From Sphingomonas daechungensis (GTDB lineage Bacteria > Pseudomonadota > Alphaproteobacteria > Sphingomonadales > Sphingomonadaceae): a stretch of DNA of 64,000 bases. The notes under the pieces were generated by a model. It was not told the origin of the DNA. It did not search any database and was given only the letters and a program-made list of their open reading frames with translations. Made by a program: the position numbers and the translations under genes. The stretch lies in the NCBI RefSeq assembly GCF_014489495.1, contig NZ_CP060780.1, positions 124,001-188,000 on the forward strand. Direction: 5' to 3'. Shown one piece after another: positions 9,904 to 20,203 of this stretch; the first letter of the stretch is position 1; each line of letters opens with the position of its first letter.

Positions 9904-11340
9904 ATGGTTGAGGCAAGTCCACAGCGTGCCAACATGGGGTACATTGGCGCAATCGTCGCGGTCGCGACGATTGGCGGTTTCCTGTTCGGATATGACAGCG
10001 GTGCCGTGAACGGTACCCAGCCCGGCCTGACCGCAGCATTCAACCTTGTTCCGGGCAGCTTCTCGCCCAGCAACGGGCTCGGCTTCACGGTGGCGTCGCT
10101 CCTTATCGGCTGCTTCATCGGCGCGTTTTTCGCCGGTCGGCTCGCTGACATCTTCGGTCGCCGCAACGTCATGCGCCTGACCGCCCTGCTCTTCCTGATC
10201 GGGGCCATTGTGCAGGGCCTCTCCCACGACCACCTGTTATTCGTGCTCGCGCGGATTCTGGGCGGCATGGCCGTGGGCGCCGCGAGCGTTCTTTCGCCCG
10301 CTTATATCTCGGAAGTCGCCCCTGCGAGCATTCGCGGGCGTATGACGACCGTCCAGCAAATCATGATCATCACCGGTCTGACGGCCGCGTTCCTGGTCAA
10401 TTATTTCCTGGCCGCCACCGCCGGTGTTTCAACCGCCAGTTTCTGGTTGGGCCTGGAAGCGTGGCGCTGGATGTATCTGATGCAGGCCATTCCGGCCGCG
10501 ATCTTCCTTGTCGCTTTGTACTTCATTCCGGAAAGTCCGCGCTATCTCGTCTCGAAGGGACGAGACGAAAGCGCAACGACAGTTCTCACCAAACTGTTCG
10601 GAAGCGATATCGCCAGTACCAAGCTGGAAGAAATCCGGGCGACCTTCAGCAGCGATCACCGTCCGCGGCTCAGCGACGTTCTTGCGCCCGAGGGCTCGCA
10701 CGGATTCATGGGTGTTCGACCAATCGTCTGGGTCGGGATCATGCTCGCTGTGTTTCAGCAGCTCGTCGGCATCAACGTCATCTTTTATTACGGGGCGACG
10801 CTCTGGCAGCTCGCCGGCTTCACCGAGAATGATGCGCTTCTGATCAACATCGTCTCGGGCGCCGTTTCGATCGCCGCCTGCTTCATCACCATCGCGGTGA
10901 TCGACAAGATCGGGCGCAAGCCGCTGCTGCTGATCGGCTCTGCCGGCATGGCCGTGACGCTGTTCGTCATGGTCTACGCCTTTAGTCACGGGTCGCTCGA
11001 TCCCGAAGGCAATTTGGTGCTGTCGAAGGACCTCGGCATGATCGCAGTGGTCGCTGCGAACCTGTACGTGATCTTCTTCAACGTTTCCTGGGGCCCGGTG
11101 ATGTGGGTCATGCTCGGGGAGATGTTCCCGAACCAGATTCGCGGGTCCGCCCTTGCGGTTGCGGGCTTTTGCCAATGGTTCGCGAACTTCCTCATCTCGT
11201 TCAGCTTCCCGGCCATGGCCGCCTGGAGCCTGACCGGCAGTTACGTTTTCTATGGCGTCTGCGCGGTCATCAGCTTCTTCCTCGTGCAAAAGTTCGTGCA
11301 TGAGACGAAGGGCAAAGAGCTCGAGGAAATGCAGGGCTAA
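9904..11340 (+). CDS. MFS sugar/H+ symporter (sugar porter family, XylE-like)
   Basis: Intact, about 478 residues with twelve predicted membrane spans. Sugar-porter signatures include GGFLFGYDSGAVNG in helix 1, GRLADIFGRRNVM, VVPESPRYL-type PESPRYLVSKGR at mid-protein, QQLVGINVIFYYG, and the final WGPVMWVMLGEMFPNQIRG. ATG 9904 is chosen because GGGGAGAG sits five bases upstream; a GTG at 9865 would give 13 extra residues. An operator of the LacI type precedes it and xylD follows 53 bases later, so xylose uptake is the best guess. Glucose or another monosaccharide remains possible, since family members are hard to tell apart by sequence. Confidence 0.88.
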   Translation: MVEASPQRANMGYIGAIVAVATIGGFLFGYDSGAVNGTQPGLTAAFNLVPGSFSPSNGLGFTVASLLIGCFIGAFFAGRLADIFGRRNVMRLTALLFLIGAIVQGLSHDHLLFVLARILGGMAVGAASVLSPAYISEVAPASIRGRMTTVQQIMIITGLTAAFLVNYFLAATAGVSTASFWLGLEAWRWMYLMQAIPAAIFLVALYFIPESPRYLVSKGRDESATTVLTKLFGSDIASTKLEEIRATFSSDHRPRLSDVLAPEGSHGFMGVRPIVWVGIMLAVFQQLVGINVIFYYGATLWQLAGFTENDALLINIVSGAVSIAACFITIAVIDKIGRKPLLLIGSAGMAVTLFVMVYAFSHGSLDPEGNLVLSKDLGMIAVVAANLYVIFFNVSWGPVMWVMLGEMFPNQIRGSALAVAGFCQWFANFLISFSFPAMAAWSLTGSYVFYGVCAVISFFLVQKFVHETKGKELEEMQG

Positions 11341-11349
11341 CAGCGTCTC

Positions 11350-11374
11350 GGGCGCGGTTCTTCAGACCGCGCCC
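11350..11374. other. GC-rich hairpin between symporter and xylD
   Basis: GGGCGCGGT pairs with ACCGCGCCC around a 7-base loop in the 53-base gap. No U-tract is present. It could moderate read-through between the two genes. Confidence 0.4.
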
Positions 11375-11393
11375 TGCGCTTCCGGAGTTTGGG

Positions 11394-13171
11394 ATGACGC
11401 GAACGCCTGTCCGTCCGTTCCGATCGCGCGAGTGGTTCGACGCGCCGGGACGGAGCGACATGACTGCGCTCTATCTGGAGCGCTACATGAACTACGGCCT
11501 TACGCCGGACGAGCTCAGGAGCGGGAAGCCGGTCATCGGCATCTCGCAATCGGGGTCGGACCTGGTGCCATGCAACCGCATCCACCTGCAACTGGTGGAA
11601 CGCGTGAAGGCCGGCATTCGCGATGCTGGCGGAATTCCAATGGAATTTCCCATGCACCCGATCTTCGAAAACTGCCGGCGGCCGACCGCCGCGCTGGACC
11701 GCAATCTCGCTTACCTCGGGCTTGTCGAGACGCTGAACGGCTACCCAATCGATGCCGTGGTGCTCACGACCGGATGCGACAAGACGACGCCGGCGAGCAT
11801 CATGGCGGCCTGCACGGTCGACATTCCGGCAATCACCTTGTCCGGCGGCCCGATGCTCGATGGCTGGCATGAGGGCGAGCTGGTGGGATCCGGCACGGTT
11901 ATCTGGCGCTCGCGGCGGTTGCTCGCCGCAGGCAAGATCGACGAGGCGGAGTTCCTTCGCCGCGCGGCCGACTCCGCGCCTTCGCCGGGGCATTGCAACA
12001 CGATGGGCACGGCCTCGACGATGAATGCCGTGTCGGAAGCGCTGGGCCTGTCCCTCCCCGGCAATGCAGCGATCCCGGCGCCGTATCGGGAACGCGGCCA
12101 GATCGCCTACGAGACCGGCCGTCGCATCGTCGAAATGGCGTATGAGGATCTGCGCCCATCGAAGATTCTGACGCGGCAATCATTCCTCAATGCGATCCGG
12201 CTCGTCAGCGCGCTTGGCGGGTCAACGAACGCCCAGCCGCACATTGTCGCAATGGCGCGTCATGCGGGTGTGGAACTCTGGCCGACCGACTGGATGGAGT
12301 TCGGCTACGACATCCCCTTGCTCGCGAACGTGCAGCCTGCCGGTCAATACCTCAGCGAGCGTTTCCATCGCGCTGGCGGAGTTCCTGCGGTGATGTGGGA
12401 GCTGCTGCAGGCCGGCAAGCTCGATGCGGACGCCCTTACTGTTACCGGACGCTCGCAAGCCGACAACCTCAATGGTCGCGAGGCCACGGACCGCGACGTG
12501 ATCCGTCCTTATGCCCAGCCCTCAAGGAGCACGCCGGCTTCCTGGTGCTGCACGGGAACTTGTTCGACTTCGCGATCATGAAGACGAGCGTGATCTCGGA
12601 GGAATTCCGGAATCGATACCTCAGTCGCCCGGGACATGAGAACGTGTTCGAGGCGCGCGCAGTCGTCTTCGATGGCTCCGACGATTATCACCATCGGATC
12701 AACGATCCTTCGCTGGGCATCGACGAGAACTGTATCCTCGTCATTCGTGGCTCGGGCCCGATCGGCTGGCCGGGATCGGCCGAAGTCGTGAACATGCAGC
12801 CGCCTGATGCGCTGCTTCAGCGTGGTATCACCAGCCTGCCGACGCTGGGTGACGGGCGGCAGTCCGGCACGTCGGACAGTCCCTCGATCCTCAATGCCTC
12901 GCCCGAGAGCGCTGCAGGCGGCGGGCTGTCATGGCTGCGGACGGGCGACACGATCCGGATCGACCTCAAGAACGGGCGCTGCGACGCGCTCGTCGACGAC
13001 GTCGAGATTGCGCGGCGCAAGACGGATTCGCCCCCGCCAATCCCGGAGAGCAATACGCCCTGGGAAGAGTTGTATCGCGAAAAGACCGGCCAGATGGGCG
13101 AAGGTGCGGTACTCGAGTTCGCGGTCAAGTACCGGGGCACATCGAACCGCACTCCGCGTCACAATCACTGA
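11394..13171 (+). CDS. xylD: D-xylonate dehydratase (IlvD/Edd family)
   Basis: About 592 residues when repaired, the length of Caulobacter XylD. It belongs to the dihydroxyacid/6-phosphogluconate dehydratase family; cysteines in LTTGCDKTTPASIM and SPGHCNTMGTAST are expected iron-sulfur ligands. The C-terminal half (HGNLFDFAIMKTSVIS) continues after one frame break in a C run at 12519-12521. XylD converts D-xylonate into 2-keto-3-deoxy-D-xylonate, the third step of the Weimberg pathway. Presence of xylX, xylA and xylB 4-8 kb away argues for xylonate or arabonate over other sugar acids. A standalone read of the family alone would not fix the substrate. Confidence 0.85.
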
Positions 13172-13180
13172 GGGGGAACA

Positions 13181-14853
13181 ATGGCAACCGAAGCAGAGGC
13201 CGCCACCAATGACGATGCTTCGGTCACCAGCCAAAATTCGAAACTGGTCATTGCAGCCTCGTCGCTAGGCACGATCTTCGAGTGGTACGACTTCTACCTG
13301 TACGGCCTCCTTGCGACGATTCTCACCGCGCAATTCTTCTCCGGCGTCAACGAGACGACCGGCTTCATCCTCGCCCTCGCGGCATTCGCTGCCGGCTTCT
13401 TCGTAAGGCCGTTTGGAGCGCTCGTTTTCGGGCGGATCGGCGATCTCGTCGGGCGCAAGAACACGTTCCTCGTCACCATGGGGATCATGGGTTCTCCACG
13501 TTCGCCGTCGGACTGCTGCCGAGCTATGCTACCGCGGGGATCCTGGCCCCACCCTGCTCGTCCTGCTGCGCCTGCTCCAGGGACTTGCTCTCGGCGGACA
13601 ATATGGCGGCGCGGCCATCTATGTCGCCGAGCATGCGCCGGAGGGGAAGCGCGGATTCTTCACGAGCTGGATCCAGACGACCGCTACGCTGGGACTCTTC
13701 GCGACGCTGCTGATCGTGATCGGCACGCGTTCGCTGATTGGTGAAGAGGCGTTCGCGTCGTGGGGATGGCGGATCCCATTCCTGCTTTCGATCCTGCTGC
13801 TTGGCGTATCGCTGTGGATCCGGCTGCAGCTCAACGAGAGTCCGGTCTACCAGCGCATGAAGGCTGAAGGCGCGACGTCGAAGGCGCCGCTGACCGAAGC
13901 CTTCGGGCGCTGGTCCAATCTCCGCCTGGTCTTGATCGCACTGTTCGGCGCCGTCGCCGGTCAGGCTGTGGTCTGGTACACCGGCCAGTTCTACGCGCTG
14001 TTCTTTCTGGAGAAGACGCTGAAGCTCGACGGCGCGAGCACCAACATCATGATCGCGGCTGCGCTTGCGCTCGGAACGCCGTTCTTCGTGTTCTTCGGCT
14101 GGCTGTCCGACCGCATCGGGCGCAAGCCGATCATCCTCACCGGCTGCCTGTTGGCGGCGCTGACCTATTTCCCGCTGTTCCATGCGCTGGCCGGCGCGGT
14201 AAATCCGGCGCTGGCGGCAGCGCAGTCCCGTTCGCCGGTCACCATCGTTGCCGATCCCGCGGATTGCTCGGTCCAGTTCGACCCGGTGGGCAAGAACAAG
14301 TTCGACCGGCGCTCGTGCGATATCGTGAAGGCCTTCGTGGCCAAGGCCGGGTGAGCTACGAAAATCAATCCGCTTTGCCGGGGTCTCCAGCGCAGCTCGT
14401 AATCGGCGAAAAGATTCTGTTCGCGCCGGATGCGCCAACCTTGGGGGCGACGATAAGGCAGGTGCAATCAAGGCATTTCAGGCCTCCGCAGGCGAGGCCC
14501 TGAAAGCGGCGGGCTACCCGAGCAAGGCCGACCCCGCGCAGGTGAACCACGGCCTTGCAATCCTGCTTCTGTTCGTCCTCGTGCTCTACGTCACGATGGT
14601 CTACGGACCCATTGCCGCGTTGCTGGTCGAGCTGTTCCCTGCGCGAATCCGCTACACATCGATGTCCCTGCCTTACCACATCGGCAACGGCTGGTTTGGA
14701 GGCTTCCTTCCGACCATTGCATTCGCGATCGTGGCCGCCGGCGGAAACATCTATTCAGGGCTGTGGTACCCGGTCGGGGTGGCGCTACTCACGGTGGTCG
14801 TCGGGCTGTTGCTTCTGCCCGAGACGCGGGCCGCGCCGTTGCCGATTAGTTGA
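13181..14853 (+). CDS. MHS-family MFS transporter (metabolite:H+ symporter)
   Basis: About 558 residues when repaired. The start IFEWYDFYLYG, the GRIGDLVGRK loop, LLRLLQGLALGGQYGG and the end LFPARIRYTSMSLPYHIGNG are typical of metabolite:H+ symporters related to ShiA and ProP. A soluble stretch of roughly 100 residues with two cysteines lies between late helices, as in other sphingomonad homologues. Four single-base losses are needed to close the frame, at about 13493 (T), 13550 (C), 14351 (G) and 14447 (G). It starts ten bases after xylD, so an organic or sugar acid such as xylonate is a plausible substrate. It overlaps the convergent esterase gene by 8 bases. Confidence 0.8.
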
Positions 14854-16767
14854 CCGGAACCTCGAACGGTCCCGGCGGGAGCTGCGCCTCATCGTACAGA
14901 TTGGTGACCGGCGTATCGGCCCACGCGTAGCGAACCCGCGTCACCGGCTTGCCATCATCGACAAGGCGTACATTGGCTCCTGAAGCAACTGCATCGGCAT
15001 AACGACAACTCTTTTGGGTCGTCCCGCAGAGTTCAAACGCCAGTGCGCGCGTGCCACTCCACGTCTGCAACGCACCGGTGACACCCTTGAACTCGACCTC
15101 GATGCCATTGGCCGTTCGTCGCGCACCGACGACTTCGGGTCCGACCGGCGTCGATGATCCATAAGCGCGCGCTTCGGCCGCGCGAGCGAGCCTGCTACCG
15201 AGTTCGATCTTGTTCGCGGGGTGAATGTCGAGGCGCTCGCCGAGATCCATGGCGATGACAAGTGCCGCATTCGCATCGCGACCGACGCCTAGTCTTTGCT
15301 GGTCGCGCAGGTCCGCCCACCCACTGACAACCGGCTTCGACGCCGAGGGCCCGAAGTTGGCGAGGCTGACAATCAGGAACGGAAGCTCCGGCTGCCGGAA
15401 TTGCGCGCGCCAACCTCGCATCATGGCTCCCAGTGGGTCGGCATAACTGCCCGGCCGGCCGACGTCCGCCTCGCCTTGATACCAGGCCACTCCGGTCAGG
15501 CCGTAATCGCGAAGAGGCGCGATCATGCCGTTGTAGATCGCCGTCAGTCCCTGGGCCGAATCCCAGGGCGCTTGAGGAGCGCCACTCGGGCCTGAGCAAC
15601 AACCGAGTATTGCCAGCCCTCGCCCAGCGGCTTGACCGTGCCGTCCGCTAGAGTGAGCTTCACCTGGTCGGCAGGCCCACTCAGGCCGCCCGCTCCAGAG
15701 CCATCGGAGACGTTGACGAGAACTTCGTTATTGCCAGCGCGAAGGACTCCGGCAGGGATCCGGTAGTTGCGCGGAGCCTCCCAGGTATAGCTGCCGCCGA
15801 CAGCGACCCCGTTCACGAATGTCTCGTCGAGCTCATCAATCACGGACAAGGAAATCGTGGCTTCTTTCGCGGCCTCGGCGGGCGTGAGGGTGAAGCGCTT
15901 TCGCATCCACACCATGCCGTTGAAGTCGGCAAACTTTCGATCGCCCCACTGTTCCCAATACGTAATCCGCGGGACCGCCGCCCAGTTCAGTCTGTCGCTG
16001 GCATTCCACGGCTCCTGCCCCGGCTTGTTGCCGGTCTTGGTTCGCCACCACGCAGCCCAATTCTCTCCGAAAGCCTTGTTTGCGGCAGTCGGATCTCTGC
16101 GGAAGAGCTTCAGCTGGTCATAGTCATCACCCCCGGTCGCTGCAGCGCCGGTTTCATCCAGCCATGAACGGATCGGGGTTCCACCCCAACTCGCATTGAT
16201 TGCGCCGATGGGCACCTTTTGCGACCGCCGGAGATCGCGAACCATGTAGTAACAGGCGGCGGAGAAATCGCCGACCGTTTGCGGTGTGATTGCTTGCCAC
16301 TTGATCGGCGCCTCGATCGTCGCTTTCACCGCCGAACCGGAAACATGCGGGATGGTGACGACCCGCAGTTCGGGATCGTTCGCCGACTGAGTCTGGTTCC
16401 AGCTGTCGAGGCCACGGCTGACCGGCAGCTCCATGTTCGATTGACCGGAACAGAGCCAGACGTCACCGACAAGGATATCGCCTGCCGTCACACGCCCGGA
16501 AGCGCTCGAAGCGCTCAACTCAAAGGGACCGCCTGCCTTCATGGGCGGAAGTTCGACGCGCCAATTGCCCTTGGCATCGGCGGTTGCCGAACGAGCGACA
16601 GCGGCGATCGAAACACTGAGCCTTTCTCCGGGCGCCGCCATTCCCCAGACGGCGATCGGGCGGTTCCTTTGAAGCACGGCGTGGTCTGAGAAGAGGCTGT
16701 TGAATTGCGGCGCGGCGTTGGCAACCGAACAGGTGCTCGCCAGGAGCACGAACGCTAGTCGACGCAT
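14846..16767 (-). CDS. secreted SGNH acetylesterase (sialate O-acetylesterase-like)
   Basis: About 640 residues when repaired, with signal peptide ending CSVANAAPQ. SGNH-hydrolase blocks are visible: the nucleophile Ser in WLCSGQSNMELP, INASWGGTPIRSW, GVAWYQGEADVG and the catalytic-His block DIHPANKIELG. A jelly-roll insert of about 150 residues lies between the blocks (WMRKRFTLTPAEA to LVNVSDGSG). The frame breaks at a G run (plus strand) at 15566-15568. Homologues named sialate O-acetylesterase occur in xylan utilisation loci of Xanthomonas and Caulobacter, so removal of acetyl groups from xylan or its oligosaccharides is more likely here than action on sialic acid. It follows xylB, 20 bases downstream on the same strand. 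Confidence 0.82.
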
Positions 16768-16787
16768 ATTCCTCCCCTGACGCGGTC

Positions 16788-17546
16788 TCACCGCCAGCCG
16801 GCATCCACCCAATAATTATGACCAGTGGTGAACCTGGCATCGTCGGAAGCCAGGAACAGGACCATTGCCGCAATATCCTCCGGAACCATCCTGCCCTTCA
16901 GGCTCTGCGCGGCGACGATCTCCGCCTCACCTTCCGGCGTGTACCATTTGAGCTGACGCGGCGTCCGGACGTTTCCGGGAACAACACAATTGACGCGGAT
17001 ATTATGCGTGCCGAGGTCGCGGGCCAGCGCTCGGGTCAGACCTTCGATCGCGGCCTTGCATGTCTGGTACAAAACCAGGTCTGGAAGACCGAGGTGCCAA
17101 CTGATCGAACCGAGGTTGACGATCACGCCACCGCCCTTGGCCCGCATGCCTGGAACCACGGCCTGCGAACAGAAGAACAAGTGCTTCAGGTTCACGTTGA
17201 CTCGATTGTCCCAATATTCCTCGGTCACATCATCGATCGAATGCCGGTCGTCGTTCGCAGCATTGTTGACCAGGACGTCAAACGGGCCACCCTCCTTCTC
17301 GAGTCTCGCGATCGCCTGCTTCGTATCAGCGATATTTGTGAGGTCGTTGACGACGAACCTTGCGCCACATGCATCGGCAACGGCGCGCGACTCGCTCTCG
17401 CATACGTCGAAGAAGACAACGTCGGAGTCTTGCTTCGCAAAGCCCTCGACAATCGCCGCACCGATGCCCGAGCCCCCGCCCGTAACCAATACCCGCCTGC
17501 CGCGGAGGCTTGAGTATGCCGCGCGGCCCGTTTGTTGCTCAGCCAA
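16788..17546 (-). CDS. xylB: D-xylose 1-dehydrogenase (SDR family)
   Basis: 252 residues, intact. It is a short-chain dehydrogenase: VTGGGSGIGAAIVEGF for NAD binding, NNAANDDRH, the Ser in GSISWHLGLPDLVLYQTCK and the Y-x3-K pair. The C-terminal block VVPGNVRTPRQLKWYTPEGE and the final HNYWVDAGWR follow Caulobacter XylB closely. It oxidises D-xylose to D-xylonolactone, first step of the Weimberg pathway. TTG at 17546 is chosen as start because it overlaps the end of xylA (stop at 17539-17541). Gene order X-A-B equals that of the Caulobacter xyl operon. Confidence 0.9.
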   Translation of the reverse strand: MAEQQTGRAAYSSLRGRRVLVTGGGSGIGAAIVEGFAKQDSDVVFFDVCESESRAVADACGARFVVNDLTNIADTKQAIARLEKEGGPFDVLVNNAANDDRHSIDDVTEEYWDNRVNVNLKHLFFCSQAVVPGMRAKGGGVIVNLGSISWHLGLPDLVLYQTCKAAIEGLTRALARDLGTHNIRVNCVVPGNVRTPRQLKWYTPEGEAEIVAAQSLKGRMVPEDIAAMVLFLASDDARFTTGHNYWVDAGWR

Positions 17547-18986
17547 TGAATTCAGCCCCCACGTATACGGTCTTAGTTTGCGTGTAGAATTCGACCGCGG
17601 CGAAGCCCTGCTCGCGGGCGCCGTAACTCGACTTGCGAGTACCCCGAACGGAACGTGATAATCGACACCGGCCGTTGGCAAGTTGACCATCACCATTCCC
17701 GCTTTCACTTTCCAACGGAAATCGCGGGCATGCTTCAGCGAATTGGTGACGATGCCGGCTGAAAGCCCGAACTGGCCGCGATTGGCGATTTCCAGCGCCT
17801 CGTCGTAATCCTTGACCCGCACGGTGCTTGCGACCGGTCCGAAAACTTCTTCGCAATTGATCCGCTGATCGGGAGCCGTGTCGGAAATGACGGTCGGCGC
17901 CATGTAGTAACCCCGCTTGTCGAGCTTCAACGCCTCGCCGCCGGTCAGCACCTTGCCGCCTTCGCCCTTCGCGATCTCGACGTAGTTGAGGTTTTGTTCC
18001 AGCTGGCCTTGGCTGACCGCCGGCCCGATCTGTGAAGTCGGATCGAGCGCATCGCCGACCCTGAGAGAGCGAGCGCGTTCCGCAAGAGCCTCCACGAAAC
18101 GATCGTGGATGCCCTCCGTGACAATGATGCGAGACGAAGCGGTGCAACGCTGCCCGGTGCCGAAGAAGGCGCCATCGATCGCACAGGTCACCGCCCGTTC
18201 GATGTCCGCGTCATCAAGAACGACGAGCGGGTTCTTGCCGCCCATTTCGAGCTGAACGCGCGCCTGCCGCTTGATGGCACCTTGTCCGACCAAGGCGCCA
18301 ACGCCCTGCGAACCCGTGAAGGAAATGCCGTCGATCTCCGGATGGTCAACAATCGCGCTCCCGATCCCACCCTCGCCGATGACGAGGTTGAACACGCCCG
18401 GAGGCGCGCCAGCCTCGTGGATGATGGCTGCGAGCGCATGCGCAATCGCAGGCGTCGGAGTTGCGGGCTTCATCACGACCGTATTGCCGAACGCCAGTGC
18501 GGGCGCGGCCTTCCACGCTGGGATAGCGATTGGGAAATTCCACGGCGTGATCATGCCGAACACACCCACCGCTTCGCGATGAGTCGTGACATCGATGCCC
18601 GGGCGCGTCGACTCGAGCGCCTGGCCGTGACGCCGCAGGGCCTCGCCGGCGAAATACTTGAGGATGCGCGCGGCACGCATGACTTCCCCGGTGCCCTCGG
18701 GAAGCGTCTTGCCTTCTTCCCGCGACAGCAGTTCGCCGAGTTCCTTCGCGCGCTGCATCACGAGAGTGCCGGCGCGGTCGAGAACGTCCGAGCGGACTTC
18801 GGGCGAAGCTTCGGACCATGCCGGAAACGCCTCGCGAGCGGCCTTCGCGGCACGGTCGACATCGGCCGGCGTCGCCTTCGGATAGCGAGCGACGACATCA
18901 TCGAGATTGGACGGGTTGATGCTCTCGCCGACGGCATCGCCGGCCTCGGCTTCGCCGCCGATGAAATGCGTCAGCGTGTCAGTCAT
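17539..18986 (-). CDS. xylA: 2-oxoglutarate semialdehyde dehydrogenase
   Basis: About 482 residues when repaired, an aldehyde dehydrogenase superfamily enzyme. Seen are ITPWNFPIAIPAWK, SFTGSQGVGALV, the Glu of LEMGGKNPLVV and the catalytic Cys in FFGTGQRCTASSR. It should oxidise 2-oxoglutarate semialdehyde to 2-oxoglutarate, last step of the Weimberg pathway. A missing base in a four-base run at 17642-17645 throws the C-terminus out of frame and fuses it to xylB as read; with the base restored it ends YTQTKTVYVGAEFIG. ATG overlaps the xylX stop by 4 bases. The name xylA here follows Caulobacter usage and is not xylose isomerase. Confidence 0.88.
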
Positions 18987-20122
18987 TGAACTTCACTTTC
19001 CAGTAGCCCGCGCGAAGCGAGGTTTCGCATCAAGTCGCGCATTCCAAATTCCCAGGGTGGCGCGTCCTTCGAAGTCGTCACCCGATTGACCAGCGCGCCG
19101 ATTGTCGGCGTCGAAATCCGGACGACATCGCCGATCTTGTGCGTGAATCCGCGGCCCGGTTCATCACGGTCGTCCGTGGGCGCAAACAATGTGCCCAGGA
19201 ACAGGGCGAAGCCGTCGGGATAGTGGTGCTCGCTCATCGCCTGGCGAACCAATTCCTCCGGCGGCCTGCTGATCTCGCTCATCAGGCTACGCCCTTCGAG
19301 CGTGAAACCATCATCGCCTTCGATCGCCAGATCGATCACCGCAGTGCGGACATCCTCGATGGTGAAATGCTCGTCGAATAAGCGAATGAATGGTCCGATC
19401 GCGCAGGACGCATTGTTGTCCTTGGCTTTGCTGAGGAGCAACGCACTACGCCCCTCAAAGTCGCGCAGGTTGACGTCATTGCCCAAGGTCGCGCCGCGGA
19501 TCTTTCCGTGACTGCTTACAGCGAGCACGACTTCCGGCTCGGGATTGTTCCAGCTCGAGTCCGATCGCACGCCAATCTCGGCGCCCCAACCTACGCTCGC
19601 GAGCGGAGCAGTCTTGGTGAAAATCTCCGCATCGGGACCGATTGCGACTTCGAGATACTGTGACCAGAGTCCGTTCTCGATCAATGTCGCTTTCAATCGG
19701 TCCGCGGCCTCGCTTCCCGGAACCAGCGAGCGAATTGCCCCGCCGATCGCCGCCTCGACTTTTTCCCGGATCGTCGCAGCTTCTCGATAATCGCCACGGG
19801 CGCGTTCCTCGATGACCCGCTCGATTGCGGAGATTGCGAACGTGACGCCCGCTGCCTTGATGACCTGCAAATCGAAAGGCGAAAGGAAGCGCTTCCATTC
19901 CAGCGAAAACAACGCGTCCAAATCGAACAGATGCTCGCCCTGGATCGACGCAATATCCCGCTCGAGAAGATCCGAAACTGTCGGCGCCTGGCGGGACACG
20001 TCCTCGACCCTGCCGTGTCGGATCAGAACCGGCGTCGGTCCCTCATCGAGCAGCAGCCGTCCCGCAAGAGTCGCGCGGGTGCAATCGCTTGGCAGCATCT
20101 CTGGCGAGAAGGCGGAAGTCAC
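18983..20122 (-). CDS. xylX: 2-keto-3-deoxy-D-xylonate dehydratase (FAH fold)
   Basis: Intact, 379 residues, starting at GTG 20122. The C-terminal fumarylacetoacetate hydrolase-like domain has the metal ligands in WNNPEPEVVLAV and LGNDVNLRD. The length, the EWKRFLSPFDLQVIKAAGV segment and the linkage to xylA and xylB identify it as the XylX type, which dehydrates 2-keto-3-deoxy-D-xylonate (or the arabinonate epimer) to 2-oxoglutarate semialdehyde. It is first in the xylX-xylA-xylB operon. A LacI-type operator lies 30 bases upstream. No xylC (xylonolactonase) was seen in the operon or elsewhere in this window. Confidence 0.88.
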   Translation of the reverse strand: MTSAFSPEMLPSDCTRATLAGRLLLDEGPTPVLIRHGRVEDVSRQAPTVSDLLERDIASIQGEHLFDLDALFSLEWKRFLSPFDLQVIKAAGVTFAISAIERVIEERARGDYREAATIREKVEAAIGGAIRSLVPGSEAADRLKATLIENGLWSQYLEVAIGPDAEIFTKTAPLASVGWGAEIGVRSDSSWNNPEPEVVLAVSSHGKIRGATLGNDVNLRDFEGRSALLLSKAKDNNASCAIGPFIRLFDEHFTIEDVRTAVIDLAIEGDDGFTLEGRSLMSEISRPPEELVRQAMSEHHYPDGFALFLGTLFAPTDDRDEPGRGFTHKIGDVVRISTPTIGALVNRVTTSKDAPPWEFGMRDLMRNLASRGLLESEVQ

Positions 20123-20150
20123 CTGAGATCGATCCCTGACACGGCGGCCC

Positions 20151-20164
20151 TGTTAGCGCTACCA
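20151..20164. promoter_or_regulatory. LacI-family operator upstream of xylX
   Basis: TGTTAGCGCTACCA, core TAGCGCTA with two mismatched outer positions between half-sites. It sits in the 81-base gap between the GH3 stop and the xylX start, placed to control xylX-xylA-xylB. Confidence 0.72.
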
Positions 20165-20203
20165 ATCATGCTCGCGCAAGGGCTTCTCCAAGTTGCCATC
20201 GTT

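Noticed and set aside
16788-18986. Apparent 732-residue fusion of aldehyde dehydrogenase and SDR
   Set aside because: Produced by one missing base near 17645; the normal xylA C-terminus and stop and an overlapping xylB start are present in the adjacent frame.
18105-18989. Open frame of 294 codons antisense to xylA
   Set aside because: Mirror of a well-conserved aldehyde dehydrogenase; no recognisable domain.
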